Assembly (NCBI GenBank): GCA_963835295.1
Contig: CAWIEX010000011.1
Location: forward strand, 310,001-374,000
DNA length: 64,000 bases
DNA from: JAOPZW01 sp963835295
Lineage (GTDB): Bacteria; Actinomycetota; Thermoleophilia; Solirubrobacterales; Solirubrobacteraceae
Direction of reading: 5' to 3'
Shown here: positions 7,598 through 16,374 of the stretch, piece by piece
How positions within the stretch are numbered: the stretch's first letter is position 1
Layout of the letters: each line of letters begins with the position of its first letter
The notes under the pieces: generated by a model
The model's database searches: none
What the model was told of the DNA's origin: nothing
The model's input: only the letters and a program-made list of their open reading frames with translations
Program-made: the position numbers and the translations under genes

Positions 7598-10492
7598 ATG
7601 GCCACCACCGCCGACCGCTCGACGCTGCAGAGCCTCCACCGCGCCCGCAAGCGGCGCACAGACCTGGGCGCCGTGGAAGCGGACCTGCGCGAGCACGTGC
7701 GCGGGGAGGTCCGCTTCGACGAGGCCTATCGCGCCGTCTACTCGTGCGACTCCTCCAACTACCGCCAGGCCCCGCTGGGCGTCGTGTGCCCCCACGATGC
7801 CGACGACGTCGTCGGCGCTCTGCGCGTCCTCTCGGGGCACGGCACGCCGGTGACCTTCCGCGGCGCGGGGACGTCGCTCGCTGGCCAGACGACCAACGCG
7901 ACGGTCATAGTCGACACCTCGCGCCACATGCGAGCGATCCTCGAGGTCGACCCCGAGGCCCGGCTGGCGCGCGTGCAGCCGGGCGTCACCCGCGACCAGC
8001 TGGCCAAGCCGCTCGAGGCGCGCCACCAGCTCTCCTTCCCGCCCGACACCTCGACCCACGCCTACGCGACGTTCGGCGGCATGATCGCCAACAACTCGTG
8101 CGGCGCGCACTCGGTGATGACCGGGCGCACCTCGGACAACCTGGCCGAGATGGAGGTGGCGCTGGCCGACGGCACGCGCCTGCGCGTCGGGCTGACGAGC
8201 GAGGAGGAGCTCGAGGCCATCTGCGCCGGGACCGACCGGCGGGCCGAGATCTACCGCGCGCTGCGCTCGCTGCGCGACCGCTACGGCGATCTCGTGCGCG
8301 AGCGCTACCCGCAGATCCCGCGGCGGGTGTCGGGCTTCAATCTCGACGAGCTGCTGCCCGAGAACGGCTTCCACGTCGCCCGCGCGCTGTCGGGCAGCGA
8401 GGGCACGTGCGCGGCGATCCTCGAGGCCACGGTGCACCTGCATCCCTGGCCGAAGGCCAAGGCGCTGCTCATCCTCGGCTACCCGTCGATCTTCGAGGCG
8501 GCCGACCACGTGCCCGACGTGATGGCGACAGGCCCGATGGCCTGCGAGGCGATCGACCAGGTGCTCGTCGACGACATGCAGCGTCAGGGCATGCACGCGC
8601 GCGAGATCCCGATGCTGCCCGATGGGCACGGATGGCTGATCGTCGAGTACGGCGCCGATACCGAGGAGGAGGCCGACGAGAAGGCGCGCGCGGCCGCCAG
8701 GCAGCTGCGCGCTCCGGCGGAGCACATGTACGACGACCCCGCCGACGAGGACCGCCTGTGGAAGGTCCGCGAGGCCGGCCTGGGCGCGACCGCCTACCTC
8801 CCGGGCGCCATGGACCACTACGAGGGCTGGGAGGACGCGGCCGTCGCCCCCGAGCGCCTCGGCGCCTACCTGCGCGACTTCCAGGCACTGCTCGACCGCC
8901 ATGGCTACAACACCTCGAAGTACGGGCACTTCGGCCAGGGCCTCGTGCACTGCCGCATCAACTTCCGCCTGCGCAGCCCCGGCGGCCTGGCCGACTACCG
9001 CGCGTTCATGGACGAGGTCACGTCACTCGTCGCCGAGCACGGCGGGGTCTTCTCCGGCGAGCACGGCGACGGCCAGTCCAAGGCCATGTTCCTCGACAAG
9101 CTCTACGGCCCCGAGCTGCTGCAGGCCTTCCGCGAGTTCAAGGCCATCTGGGACCCGGCGGGCCTGATGAACCCCGGCAAGGTCGTCGAGCCCTATCGCA
9201 TCGACGAGCACCTCAAGCTCGGCACCTCCTATAACCCGTCGAGCCCGAGCGTCCACTTCGACTACCCCCTCGACGGGGGCTCCTTCGCGCACGCCGCGCT
9301 GCGCTGCGTCGGCGCGGGCAAGTGCCGCGACGCCTCCGAGGGGACCATGTGCCCGAGCTTCATGGCCACCCTCGACGAGGAGCACACGACGCGCGGCCGT
9401 GCTCGCGTGCTCTTCGAGATGCTGCGCGGCGAGACCATCAGCGGCGGGTGGCGCTCGGAGGCCGTGCACGAGGCGCTCGACCTCTGCCTGGCCTGCAAGG
9501 GCTGCAAGGGCGACTGCCCGGTGAGCGTCGACATGGCCACGTACAAGGCCGAGTTCCTCTCCCATCACTTCAAGCGCCGGCTGCGCCCGCGCGCGGCGTA
9601 CTCGATGGGGCTGATCATGTTCCACGCGCGGCTGGCCTCGCGGGCGCCGCGGCTGGCCAACGCGGTGGCAAGGCTCGGCCCGGTCAAGCGCGCCGCCGGG
9701 ATCGCGCCGCAGCGCGAGATGCCGCGCTTCGCGCGCGAGACCTTCCGTGACTGGTGGCGGGCCCGCGGCGAGGTCAACCCCCAGGCGCCGCCCGTCGTCC
9801 TGTTCCCCGACACCTTCAACGACTTCCTGCACCCGGAGGTCCTGCGCGCCGCCGCCGAGGTGCTCGAGTCGGCGGGCCGGCGCGTGGTGGTGCCCGACGG
9901 CTTCGTGTGCTGCGGGCGCCCGCTCTACGACTACGGGATGCTCGACACCGCCAAGCGCTTCCTGTGCCGCGTGCTCGACGAGCTGCGCCCGTGGATCCGC
10001 GAGGGGGTGCACGTCGTCGGCGCCGAGCCGAGCTGTGTGGCCGTCTTCCGCGACGAGCTGCCCAACCTGCTGCCCCACGACGAGGACGCGCTGCGCCTGT
10101 CGCTGCAGGCCCTGACGCTGGGCGAGTACCTGCGCCAGGAGACCCCCGACTGGCGACCGCCGCACCGCGACGGGACGGCGCTGCTGCACGTGCACTGCCA
10201 CCAGGCGGCGGTCATGGGCTTCGAGGCCGACCTCGAGGTGCTGCAGGCCATGGGTCTCGAGGCCCGCAAGCTCGACTCCGGCTGCTGCGGCCTGGCCGGC
10301 TCCTTCGGCTTCGAGGCCGCCAAGTACGACCTCTCGAAGGCGATCTACGAGCACCGCCTCGCGGGCATGGTCCGCGACGCGCCGCCCGACGCGCTGCTGG
10401 TGGCCGACGGCTTCTCGTGCAAGACGCAGATCGCGCAGCTCGGCGGGCGCGGCGCGCTGCACCTCGCTCAGGTCATCCGCGGGGCACGCTGA
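7598..10492 (+). CDS. FAD-binding and 4Fe-4S-binding dehydrogenase (D-lactate/glycolate dehydrogenase-like)
   Basis: Large fusion of 964 aa. The order is FAD_binding_4 domain (PHDADDVVGALRVL, FRGAGTSLAGQTTNATVIVD, FGGMIANNSCG), the FAD-oxidase C-terminal domain (HGDGQSKAMF, NPGKVVEPY), a ferredoxin-like segment with KCRDASEGTMCPSF and CLACKGCKGDCPVSVDMATY, and two CCG-type cysteine domains (FVCCGRPLYDYG, DSGCCGLAGSFGFE). Such fusions oxidise D-2-hydroxy acids and pass electrons to quinone at the membrane. Substrate cannot be assigned from sequence; the neighbouring pyruvate oxidase-like gene favours D-lactate. It ends inside the last 20 bp of the convergent DHFR-like gene. Confidence 0.9.
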   Translation: MATTADRSTLQSLHRARKRRTDLGAVEADLREHVRGEVRFDEAYRAVYSCDSSNYRQAPLGVVCPHDADDVVGALRVLSGHGTPVTFRGAGTSLAGQTTNATVIVDTSRHMRAILEVDPEARLARVQPGVTRDQLAKPLEARHQLSFPPDTSTHAYATFGGMIANNSCGAHSVMTGRTSDNLAEMEVALADGTRLRVGLTSEEELEAICAGTDRRAEIYRALRSLRDRYGDLVRERYPQIPRRVSGFNLDELLPENGFHVARALSGSEGTCAAILEATVHLHPWPKAKALLILGYPSIFEAADHVPDVMATGPMACEAIDQVLVDDMQRQGMHAREIPMLPDGHGWLIVEYGADTEEEADEKARAAARQLRAPAEHMYDDPADEDRLWKVREAGLGATAYLPGAMDHYEGWEDAAVAPERLGAYLRDFQALLDRHGYNTSKYGHFGQGLVHCRINFRLRSPGGLADYRAFMDEVTSLVAEHGGVFSGEHGDGQSKAMFLDKLYGPELLQAFREFKAIWDPAGLMNPGKVVEPYRIDEHLKLGTSYNPSSPSVHFDYPLDGGSFAHAALRCVGAGKCRDASEGTMCPSFMATLDEEHTTRGRARVLFEMLRGETISGGWRSEAVHEALDLCLACKGCKGDCPVSVDMATYKAEFLSHHFKRRLRPRAAYSMGLIMFHARLASRAPRLANAVARLGPVKRAAGIAPQREMPRFARETFRDWWRARGEVNPQAPPVVLFPDTFNDFLHPEVLRAAAEVLESAGRRVVVPDGFVCCGRPLYDYGMLDTAKRFLCRVLDELRPWIREGVHVVGAEPSCVAVFRDELPNLLPHDEDALRLSLQALTLGEYLRQETPDWRPPHRDGTALLHVHCHQAAVMGFEADLEVLQAMGLEARKLDSGCCGLAGSFGFEAAKYDLSKAIYEHRLAGMVRDAPPDALLVADGFSCKTQIAQLGGRGALHLAQVIRGAR

Positions 10493-11045
10493 CATCGCGG
10501 GCGCGCCGGTAGCGCTCGTAGATGACGCGCGAGCAGAACGTCCTGGTCTCGATCAGGTCCAGCGAGACCGCTTCGGTGACCGGCGGCAGGAACGGCGTGC
10601 CGCCACCGACGACGACCGGATGGCGGAGTATGCGCAACTCGTCGACGAGGCCGAGCTCGATCGCCGCCGCGGCCAGGCCGGCGCCGCCGATCGAGACGTC
10701 CTTGTCAGTCGCGTCGAGCGCCGCAGCGGCCTCCTCGGCCACCGACGCCTCGGCGAGCCGGGCGTTGCCCTGGACGCTCTCGAGCGTGCGGCTGAAGACG
10801 ACCTTCGGGATCGCGCACCAGACGTCGGCGAACGCGGCCCCGAGCTCGTTGTCGCGCAACGACGGATCGGTCTCCCACACCAGCATCGTCTCGTACAGCC
10901 TGCGGCCGCACAGATAGGCGCCGAGCTCGCGTACCTGCGCGATGTGGAAACGAAACTGCTCCTCGCTAGGGACCGTCCACGCGAACGCGCCCTCACGGTC
11001 GGCGATGAAGCCGTCCACCGAGACGCCCATCGAGTAGATCAGCAT
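10473..11045 (-). CDS. Dihydrofolate reductase/RibD C-terminal-family protein
   Basis: Protein of 190 aa from ATG 11045 (MLIYSMGVSVDGFIADREG). The N-terminal SMGVSVDGFIA, the segment LCGRRLYETMLVWE and the nucleotide-binding SIGGAGLAAAAIELGLVDE follow the RibD_C/DHFR-like family. These proteins bind NADPH; most members next to sigma factors or regulators have no known substrate. It faces the FAD/Fe-S dehydrogenase tail-to-tail with a 20-bp overlap. Its upstream region was hit by the insertion sequence starting at 11155, so its native promoter may be partly displaced. Confidence 0.85.
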   Translation of the reverse strand: MLIYSMGVSVDGFIADREGAFAWTVPSEEQFRFHIAQVRELGAYLCGRRLYETMLVWETDPSLRDNELGAAFADVWCAIPKVVFSRTLESVQGNARLAEASVAEEAAAALDATDKDVSIGGAGLAAAAIELGLVDELRILRHPVVVGGGTPFLPPVTEAVSLDLIETRTFCSRVIYERYRRARDVSVPRG

Positions 11046-11154
11046 GGGTTCAAGCTCGTCGCACCGCGCAGCGACGGAGCGATCATCGTGACGACGTTCA
11101 CCATGAAGCTTGACATCGGGCTCACCCACCTTCTGCAGTCTGCTCTGCCACTAG

Positions 11155-11172
11155 TTACTTGCCCTGGATAAA
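11155..11172 (+). repeat. Left terminal inverted repeat of the insertion sequence
   Basis: TTACTTGCCCTGGATAAA; matches the right end (13308-13325) in inverted orientation with two mismatches over 18 bp. Confidence 0.85.
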
Positions 11173-11180
11173 TGGTTGAG

Positions 11181-11720
11181 TTAGGCGGCGATCGTGAGGC
11201 CGCCGGGGGTGCGGCTGGCGCCGACTGAGAGGGCGATGGCTTCGAGCAGGCTGGCGCCGATGAAACGGGTGGATCGGCTGTCGAGGTCGAGGATCGCGGC
11301 CGCGGCTTGTCGGCGGTTGATGCGGTGTTGATCGCGTAGCTGGACGAGCGCGTCGGCGAGTTGGGCTCGTTGTTGGGGTGTGTCGATCTGTGCTGCGACG
11401 GCGGTGAGAGCGTCCCAGCCCCAGTCGGGGTCATCGTCGGCGATGGATTCGCGCAGGCGCTGGAGGTCGGGACCGATGAGCTTGGGAAGCGTGACGAGCA
11501 GCGAGAGGTCGGTGGCTGGCAGGTCCAGGAGGTCTTCCCAGAGATGGTGCAGCGCGCTGTCGGAGAGGCCGGCAATGTCGGGGGCGGCTTCGCGCGCGAG
11601 CAACGCGACGTGAGCGCGCGCGAGCTGGTCGGTGGAGGGTCCGCGCTGCTGGCCGCAGCAGCGTTTGACCTTGCGGCCTGAGCCGCAGGGGCAGGGCTCG
11701 TTGCGTCCTGGACGGGGCAT
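11181..11720 (-). CDS. SEC-C zinc-motif protein carried inside the insertion sequence
   Basis: A 179-aa protein from ATG 11720 with AGGAGG eight bases upstream. The N-terminus NEPCPCGSGRKVKRCCG (residues 7-23) is a textbook SEC-C motif with C10, C12, C21 and C22 as zinc ligands, otherwise found at the C-terminus of SecA and in many small adaptor-like proteins. The remainder is helical (LWEDLLDLPATDLSLLVTLP, then RAQLADALVQLRDQHRINRR) with no recognised domain. It stops nine bases inside the left end region and is transcribed divergently from the transposase. It is therefore a passenger or accessory gene; whether it regulates transposition is unknown. Confidence 0.85.
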   Translation of the reverse strand: MPRPGRNEPCPCGSGRKVKRCCGQQRGPSTDQLARAHVALLAREAAPDIAGLSDSALHHLWEDLLDLPATDLSLLVTLPKLIGPDLQRLRESIADDDPDWGWDALTAVAAQIDTPQQRAQLADALVQLRDQHRINRRQAAAAILDLDSRSTRFIGASLLEAIALSVGASRTPGGLTIAA

Positions 11721-11845
11721 CGCTCCTCCTGTCGTGGGCTCGTCGGGAGGGTCGCATTCGGGCCGGTCAGAAGTCCTGGGTCCGTCCGGTCGAGTCGAGA
11801 GGATTTGCCTGCTCATTGGCGGGTTTCCGATCGGTTGGAGGCGTG

Positions 11846-13219
11846 ATGCTGAGGCTGTCGGCGGGGCAGGTGGAGTCGTTGTGGGACGAGGTGCTGCCGG
11901 TCGAGGCGCGCGAGCTGCCCGAGGACCTGGCGCGGTTGGATCGGGTGCTCGTGGATCCGGCGCTGCTGGTGCCGGTCGAGCGGGCGTGGGAGCGCACGGC
12001 GCGCGAGCGTGGCCGCCCGTCGATCGCGATCGCGACGTTCGTGCGGTTGATGGTGGTCAAGCAGCGCACCGGCTGGGGCTATGAGACGCTGGTGCGCGAG
12101 GTCTCGGACTCGCTGCACCTGCGGCGCTTCTGTCTGATCGCGATCGACCAGCGGGTGCCCGGCGAGTCGACGGTCCGCAAGCTCGTGCGCAGGCTGGGCG
12201 CCGAGGTCGTGGACGAGATCACCAGGGTGGTGATCGACAAGGCCCAGCGCGAGACGCGCTTTCGCGGCCGCGCGGCGCGGATCGACTCCACCGTGGTGGA
12301 GGCCGACATTCGCTACCCGTCCGACGCGATGCTCGCGCTGCAGGGCGCGCGGGCGCTGGCCCGCGAGGGCCGCAAACTCGCCACGATCATCAAGGGCACG
12401 GCGGTGCGGGTCCGCGACCGCTCGCGCTCGATCGGCAAGACGGTTCGCGCGATCTCCAAGACGCTGGCGCGCCGCACCGGGCAGGCCAAGGCCCAGGTGC
12501 AGGTGCTCAACGAGCACGCCGGGCGGCTGATCGCGCGCTCGGCGCGCGAGGCGCGACGGCTCGCCGCCCAGGCGCGCGCCCGCGCGCGCGGCCCCGGCGC
12601 CCAGCGCAAGCTGCGCGCCGCCGCCCAGCTCGAGGAGCTCGCCGCGCGTTGCGGCAAGGTCGCCGAGCAGATCGACCGTCGCGCCCGCGGTCTGAAGATC
12701 ACCGACCGGCTGGTGTCCATCGCCGACCCCGACGCCCGCCCGATCCGCAAGGGCAAGCTCGGCAAGCCGACCGAGTTCGGCTATGTCGCGCAGATCTGCG
12801 AGGTGACCGAGAACACGCGCAAGGGCGCGCGCGGGTTCATCCTGCCCGCCGGCCACGCGCCGGGCAACCCGGCCGAGAACCGGCTGCTGCCCCGGACCGC
12901 AGCAGAATTCGACCGCGCCGGGATCCGGCCCCGCGAGATCGTCGGCGACGGCGGCTTCCAGGTCGGCGAGACCAAGGACGCGTTCCCCGACCTCAGCAGC
13001 GAGCAGATCCAGCTCTCCGGACGCCACGAGCCCGGCTCGCGGCGCACCCGCAAGCGCCGCGCCCGCTACCGCACAGGCGCCGAAGGACGCATCAGCCACC
13101 TCAAACGCCGCTACGGCCTACGCCGCTCGCGCCTGAAGAGCCACGACGCGATGCGAACCTGGACCGGCTGGGCGATCCTCGCCTACGACCTCGACACCCT
13201 CGCCATCCGCACCCGCTGA
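11846..13219 (+). CDS. DDE transposase (DUF772-type N-terminus; IS5/IS1182/ISNCY-like)
   Basis: 457 aa from ATG 11846, chosen because GGAGG lies five bases upstream; a TTG at 11816 is in frame but lacks this. The N-terminal DUF772-like region includes RPSIAIATFVRLMVVKQRTG and VPGESTVRKLVRRLG. Catalytic acids fit D147 (RIDSTVVEADI), D368 (IVGDGGF) and E413 (AEGRISHLKRRYG). A long arginine/alanine-rich helical insert sits between the first and second aspartates. It moves the element defined by the repeats at 11155 and 13325. No frame damage is visible. Confidence 0.9.
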   Translation: MLRLSAGQVESLWDEVLPVEARELPEDLARLDRVLVDPALLVPVERAWERTARERGRPSIAIATFVRLMVVKQRTGWGYETLVREVSDSLHLRRFCLIAIDQRVPGESTVRKLVRRLGAEVVDEITRVVIDKAQRETRFRGRAARIDSTVVEADIRYPSDAMLALQGARALAREGRKLATIIKGTAVRVRDRSRSIGKTVRAISKTLARRTGQAKAQVQVLNEHAGRLIARSAREARRLAAQARARARGPGAQRKLRAAAQLEELAARCGKVAEQIDRRARGLKITDRLVSIADPDARPIRKGKLGKPTEFGYVAQICEVTENTRKGARGFILPAGHAPGNPAENRLLPRTAAEFDRAGIRPREIVGDGGFQVGETKDAFPDLSSEQIQLSGRHEPGSRRTRKRRARYRTGAEGRISHLKRRYGLRRSRLKSHDAMRTWTGWAILAYDLDTLAIRTR

Positions 13220-13307
13220 CACACTCCCCCAGCCCGCCTCCACCCGGGCACCCACATGAGCCTGACTCGGCCGCGCCACCCCAGCGCGGCCGTTTCAGTC
13301 CCGCACG

Positions 13308-13325
13308 TTTATCCGGGGCAAGTAG
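13308..13325 (-). repeat. Right terminal inverted repeat of the insertion sequence
   Basis: Reads TTTATCCGGGGCAAGTAG on the plus strand, the inverted counterpart of the left end; followed directly by CTAG. Confidence 0.85.
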
Positions 13326-13329
13326 CTAG

Positions 13330-13875
13330 TGACCGATCGCGACACGAAGACTCATCGCCGTGGGCCGTCGAAGCGATCGTACGGCCATTGCCGGCGCCGC
13401 ACGGAGATCCCGGAAGCGGAATGCTCACGGCACGCCATGCGCGCTGAGCAGCCCCACCGCCCACGCGCGGCCAGGGTGTGCCGTGAGGCTGGCTCGGTGA
13501 TGCGTGCCGGTGGCGGGGGGCAACCGGCACAGCCTGCCTCTCGCGAGCGACGCCAGACGCCGGCTGATCACCGCCTCGCCTGGAAAGCGAAAGCAGGCGA
13601 CCCGGCGCTGGCTCCGCAGCGCTGCGACCACACGGAGCTGGTGGCTGCCCGGGTCTACTTCCTCGCCTTCTCCCTTGCGGGACCGGAACACGCCCCTTAC
13701 CGCGAGGTCGACCAGCCCGGCGACCCTATATGCGCCGCCGCCACGACGGCGACTGGTGGACGAGGTGCGGACTGTCGCAATTGACGTGACGAGGCGTCCG
13801 CCCAGACACGCGCCTCGCATAGTGCGTAGCTCGTGGCCGTCGTGGCCGCCGTGGTACCCGTGCGCGGATGTGGTT
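13330..13875. other. About 550 bp right of the insertion sequence without a recognisable gene
   Basis: Open frames exist on both strands but none shows a family motif, a consistent codon-position GC pattern or a ribosome binding site. The stretch is a little less GC-rich than its surroundings. It may be eroded sequence or the displaced upstream region of the DHFR-like gene on the other side of the insertion. Confidence 0.5.
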
Positions 13876-13909
13876 GAGACCCGGCGGGCTTGTGGCCACG
13901 CCGGGTCTC
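13876..13909. terminator. Hairpin terminator downstream of the DHFR-like gene
   Basis: GAGACCCGGC and GCCGGGTCTC form a perfect 10-bp stem around a 14-nt loop, directly after the stop codon at 13915 on the minus strand. No U-run follows, as is common in GC-rich actinobacteria. Confidence 0.75.
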
Positions 13910-13914
13910 ACCGC

Positions 13915-14421
13915 TCAGCTGGAGGTAGGCTCGTAGGTGAGCGCGACGACGCCGCTCGGCGACGGGGTCGTGCCGATGAGCCTCAGCGGGAGCGTCTGCC
14001 CGACGAGTACTGGGTGAACGGAGAACCGGATCTCGTCGACGAGGTGGTGCTCGAGCAGGGTTCGGCTGAGTCGACCGTATCCGTACATCATGAGGTCACC
14101 GCCGTCCTCTTGTTTGAGCTTCGTCACCGCGGCGACGACGTCGTCACGGATGATCGTGGAGTTGTTCCAGTCGACGCTCTCCAGGGTCGAGGAGAACACG
14201 TACTTGCGGATTGCGTTGATCGCGTCCGCGTACGGCCCGGTCTGCTGGGGCATCACGTCGGCGAAATACTCGTAGGTGCCTCGTCCGATCAGCATGCCGT
14301 CGAGGGCCTGGAGCGCCTGAGCGGCTTCGTCTCCTGAGTCACGGTCGAAGGTCGCCCAGGAGCTCGGGTCTTCGGTGACGCCGTCTAGCGAGACGAAGGC
14401 GGAATTGATGATCTTGCGCAC
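13915..14421 (-). CDS. Dihydrofolate reductase/RibD C-terminal-family protein
   Basis: 168 aa from GTG 14421, preferred over TTG 14433 because GGAGA lies at the right distance and the family normally begins with the strand RKIINSAFVSLDGVTED. Further family features are LIGRGTYEYFADVMPQQTG, FSSTLESVDWNNSTII and MMYGYGRLSRTLLEHHLVDE. These NADPH-binding proteins are often found with ECF sigma/DGPF modules. It is last in the minus-strand set that begins with the DGPF gene and includes the exporter. Substrate unknown. Confidence 0.88.
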   Translation of the reverse strand: MRKIINSAFVSLDGVTEDPSSWATFDRDSGDEAAQALQALDGMLIGRGTYEYFADVMPQQTGPYADAINAIRKYVFSSTLESVDWNNSTIIRDDVVAAVTKLKQEDGGDLMMYGYGRLSRTLLEHHLVDEIRFSVHPVLVGQTLPLRLIGTTPSPSGVVALTYEPTSS

Positions 14422-14476
14422 GGTTTTCTCCAATCGCTGGTTTGTGTTCGGGTGTCAGGCTTGGGTGTGTGGTTGG

Positions 14477-16000
14477 TTAGTTGTTGGCCACGAGGGGTTG
14501 GGGGTCGCGGACGCTCGTCTTGGCCACGGGGATCGAGACCGCTTCGCGGCGGACGAGCGCGAAGATCGCCGGAATGGCGAGCAGGCCGATCCCGCCGAGC
14601 ACCCAGAGTGCCTGCTGGAACCCGCCGGTGAGCGCCGCGGGGCCGGCGTGGCCGGCGTGAAGCAGCGTTCTTGTGTGGCTGGCGGCGACGCTCGAGGCGA
14701 TCGCGATCCCGATCGCGCCGCCGAGCTGCTGGCTGGTGTTCAGCAGTCCGGACGCGAGCCCGGCCTGCTGCTCCTTCACGCCGGCGAGCGCGGCGATCGA
14801 GATCGGGATGAACGCGAACGCGGTTCCCGCGCCGGCTACGACCATCGGGCCGGCGAGGTTGGCCAGGAAGTGTCCGTGGACGGGCACCTGGGTGGCCCAG
14901 ATCGCCCCGACGCCGATCATGGTCATCCCTACCGCCATCACGATCTTGGTCCCGCCGCGGGTCACGAGCGCCTGGGAGAGGCCGGCGAGCGCGATCGAGG
15001 TCAGCGACGCGGCCAGCCAGGCGAGCCCGGACTGGAGCGCGCTGTAGTGCAGCACCTGCTGCATGTACAGAGTGCCGACGAAAATGAACGCGTAGAAGCT
15101 GCCGCCCAGCAGCAGGCCCGCGATGTTCGCACCGGCGACCGTGCGCAGCCGGAAGATCGACAGCGGCAGGATCGGATCAGTGACCCGACGCTCGATCAGC
15201 AGGAACGCGGCGAGCAGCACGGCTGCCGCAGCGAGCACGCCGATCGTCCGCGTGGCGCCCCAGCCGTACTGCGGAGCCTGGGAGATAGCGTCCACGAGGA
15301 GCACCAGTCCGCCGGTGCCGGCGAGCGCGCCGGCAGCGTCAAACTTGCGCCGCACCGTGTCTAGCCGGCTTTCGGGCACGATCCGCGGCGCCAGCAGCAG
15401 TGCGACCGCGCCGATCGGGACGTTGAGGTAGAAGATGTACTGCCACCCCGCATAGCGGGTCAGAAGCCCGCCGGCGATCACACCGACGGTCGCGCCGACG
15501 GCACCGAGGCCGCCCCAGATCCCGAGCGCCTTGTTGCGCTCGGCGCCCTCCTCGAACATGTTCATCACGATCGACAGGGCGGCCGGCAGCATGATCGCCG
15601 CGCCGAGCCCCTGAACGGCCCTCGCTCCGATCAGGGACTCCTCGCCGGTCGACAGCGCGGCACCGAGCGACGCCGCCGTGAACAAGGCGAGCCCTGCCAT
15701 CAGGATCCGGCGGCGGCCGAGCAGATCCGCTGCGCGACCGCCAAGCAGCATGAAGCCGCCGAACGTGAGTGCGTACGCGGTCACCACCCACTGCAGGCTT
15801 GTTTCTGAGAAGTGCAGGTCGCGGCCGATCGTGGGCAGCGAGACGTTGACGATCGTCAGATCGATAATCGTCATGAAGAACGACACCGCCAACAGCGCGA
15901 ACGCGCGCCAGCGATTGATATTCGGGGATGTGGACGTCATTGGACCTCCGGCGGCCTGGTCGGGAGGGACAGAAGGTTCGGTGTTGGTGTGGACTTGCAT
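14477..16000 (-). CDS. MFS multidrug exporter, DHA2 (EmrB/QacA) type
   Basis: 507 aa from ATG 16000 with GAGGAGG upstream. Fourteen hydrophobic segments can be traced. Motif A is present in the 2-3 loop (GGRAADLLGRRRILMAG), and motif C-like glycine/proline-rich sequence in GVIAGGLLTRYAGWQYIFYL with the family's NVPIGAVALL. FMTIIDLTIVNVSLPTIGRD is the signature first helix of DHA2 drug/proton antiporters. It exports hydrophobic or cationic compounds by proton exchange. Its position downstream of an ECF sigma gene and before a DHFR-like gene suggests induction as part of that module. Confidence 0.92.
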   Translation of the reverse strand: MQVHTNTEPSVPPDQAAGGPMTSTSPNINRWRAFALLAVSFFMTIIDLTIVNVSLPTIGRDLHFSETSLQWVVTAYALTFGGFMLLGGRAADLLGRRRILMAGLALFTAASLGAALSTGEESLIGARAVQGLGAAIMLPAALSIVMNMFEEGAERNKALGIWGGLGAVGATVGVIAGGLLTRYAGWQYIFYLNVPIGAVALLLAPRIVPESRLDTVRRKFDAAGALAGTGGLVLLVDAISQAPQYGWGATRTIGVLAAAAVLLAAFLLIERRVTDPILPLSIFRLRTVAGANIAGLLLGGSFYAFIFVGTLYMQQVLHYSALQSGLAWLAASLTSIALAGLSQALVTRGGTKIVMAVGMTMIGVGAIWATQVPVHGHFLANLAGPMVVAGAGTAFAFIPISIAALAGVKEQQAGLASGLLNTSQQLGGAIGIAIASSVAASHTRTLLHAGHAGPAALTGGFQQALWVLGGIGLLAIPAIFALVRREAVSIPVAKTSVRDPQPLVANN

Positions 16001-16026
16001 CGCTGCCTCCTCTTGGGTTGTTGTCG

Positions 16027-16274
16027 CTACGACGAATGGGAGGCCGCGATCGGGACACGCCGAAGTGGCCGCGCCGCGTATGCGTAGGGGTGATAAACAC
16101 CTCGAGCGCGTGCTCGCCCTCGCGTACCGGAAGCTCGAACGCCTCACCGGTCCTCGTGTCGGTGACCGCCACGGTCACGTGGCCGTCGTTCCGACACAGC
16201 GGTAGCCGGACCTCGATCCCGTCGCCCGTGCGGCGGTCGAGCTCGCGTGTGATCTGGGTGCGTGGCTGGGTCAT
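16027..16274 (-). pseudogene. Small conserved hypothetical protein, single-base frameshift
   Basis: Start ATG 16274 follows GAGAGGA at a good distance. The product begins MTQPRTQITRELDRRTGDGI and includes GHVTVAVTDTRTGEAFELPV and REGEHALEVF. At about 16095 the frame changes: with one additional base in GTGATAAACACC the protein continues HHPYAYAARPLRRV and stops at 16027. That ending is the usual one for this small actinobacterial family as I recall it. As written the frame instead runs on into the exporter gene. It is therefore either a fresh mutation or a read error. Function unknown. Confidence 0.65.
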
Positions 16275-16374
16275 CTCGTTGTCCTCTCGGGCCGTGTGAT
16301 CGCTACGCACTGACGACTCACGGGCGGACGCGAGGGGACAGCCACGGTGCGTCGGCCGGCTGTTGCCCCGGCGT

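Larger units (their letters stand above)
11155..13325. mobile_element. Complete insertion sequence (2171 bp) with transposase and SEC-C passenger gene
   Basis: Ends are imperfect inverted repeats: left TTACTTGCCCTGGATAAA and right (complement) CTACTTGCCCCGGATAAA. Both ends are flanked by CTAG (11151-11154 and 13326-13329). CTAG is palindromic and could be a 4-bp target duplication or part of longer inverted repeats, since CACTAG also extends as an inverted repeat. Inside are a DDE transposase on the plus strand and a divergently transcribed SEC-C protein gene. Both reading frames and both ends are intact, so the element looks recent and possibly active. Confidence 0.88.

Noticed and set aside
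5458..7659. A 733-codon open frame on the minus strand opposite the TPP enzyme
   Set aside because: High GC content removes stops from antisense frames. The sequence is rich in Arg/Val/Asp/His with no motif, while the plus strand encodes a well-conserved enzyme.
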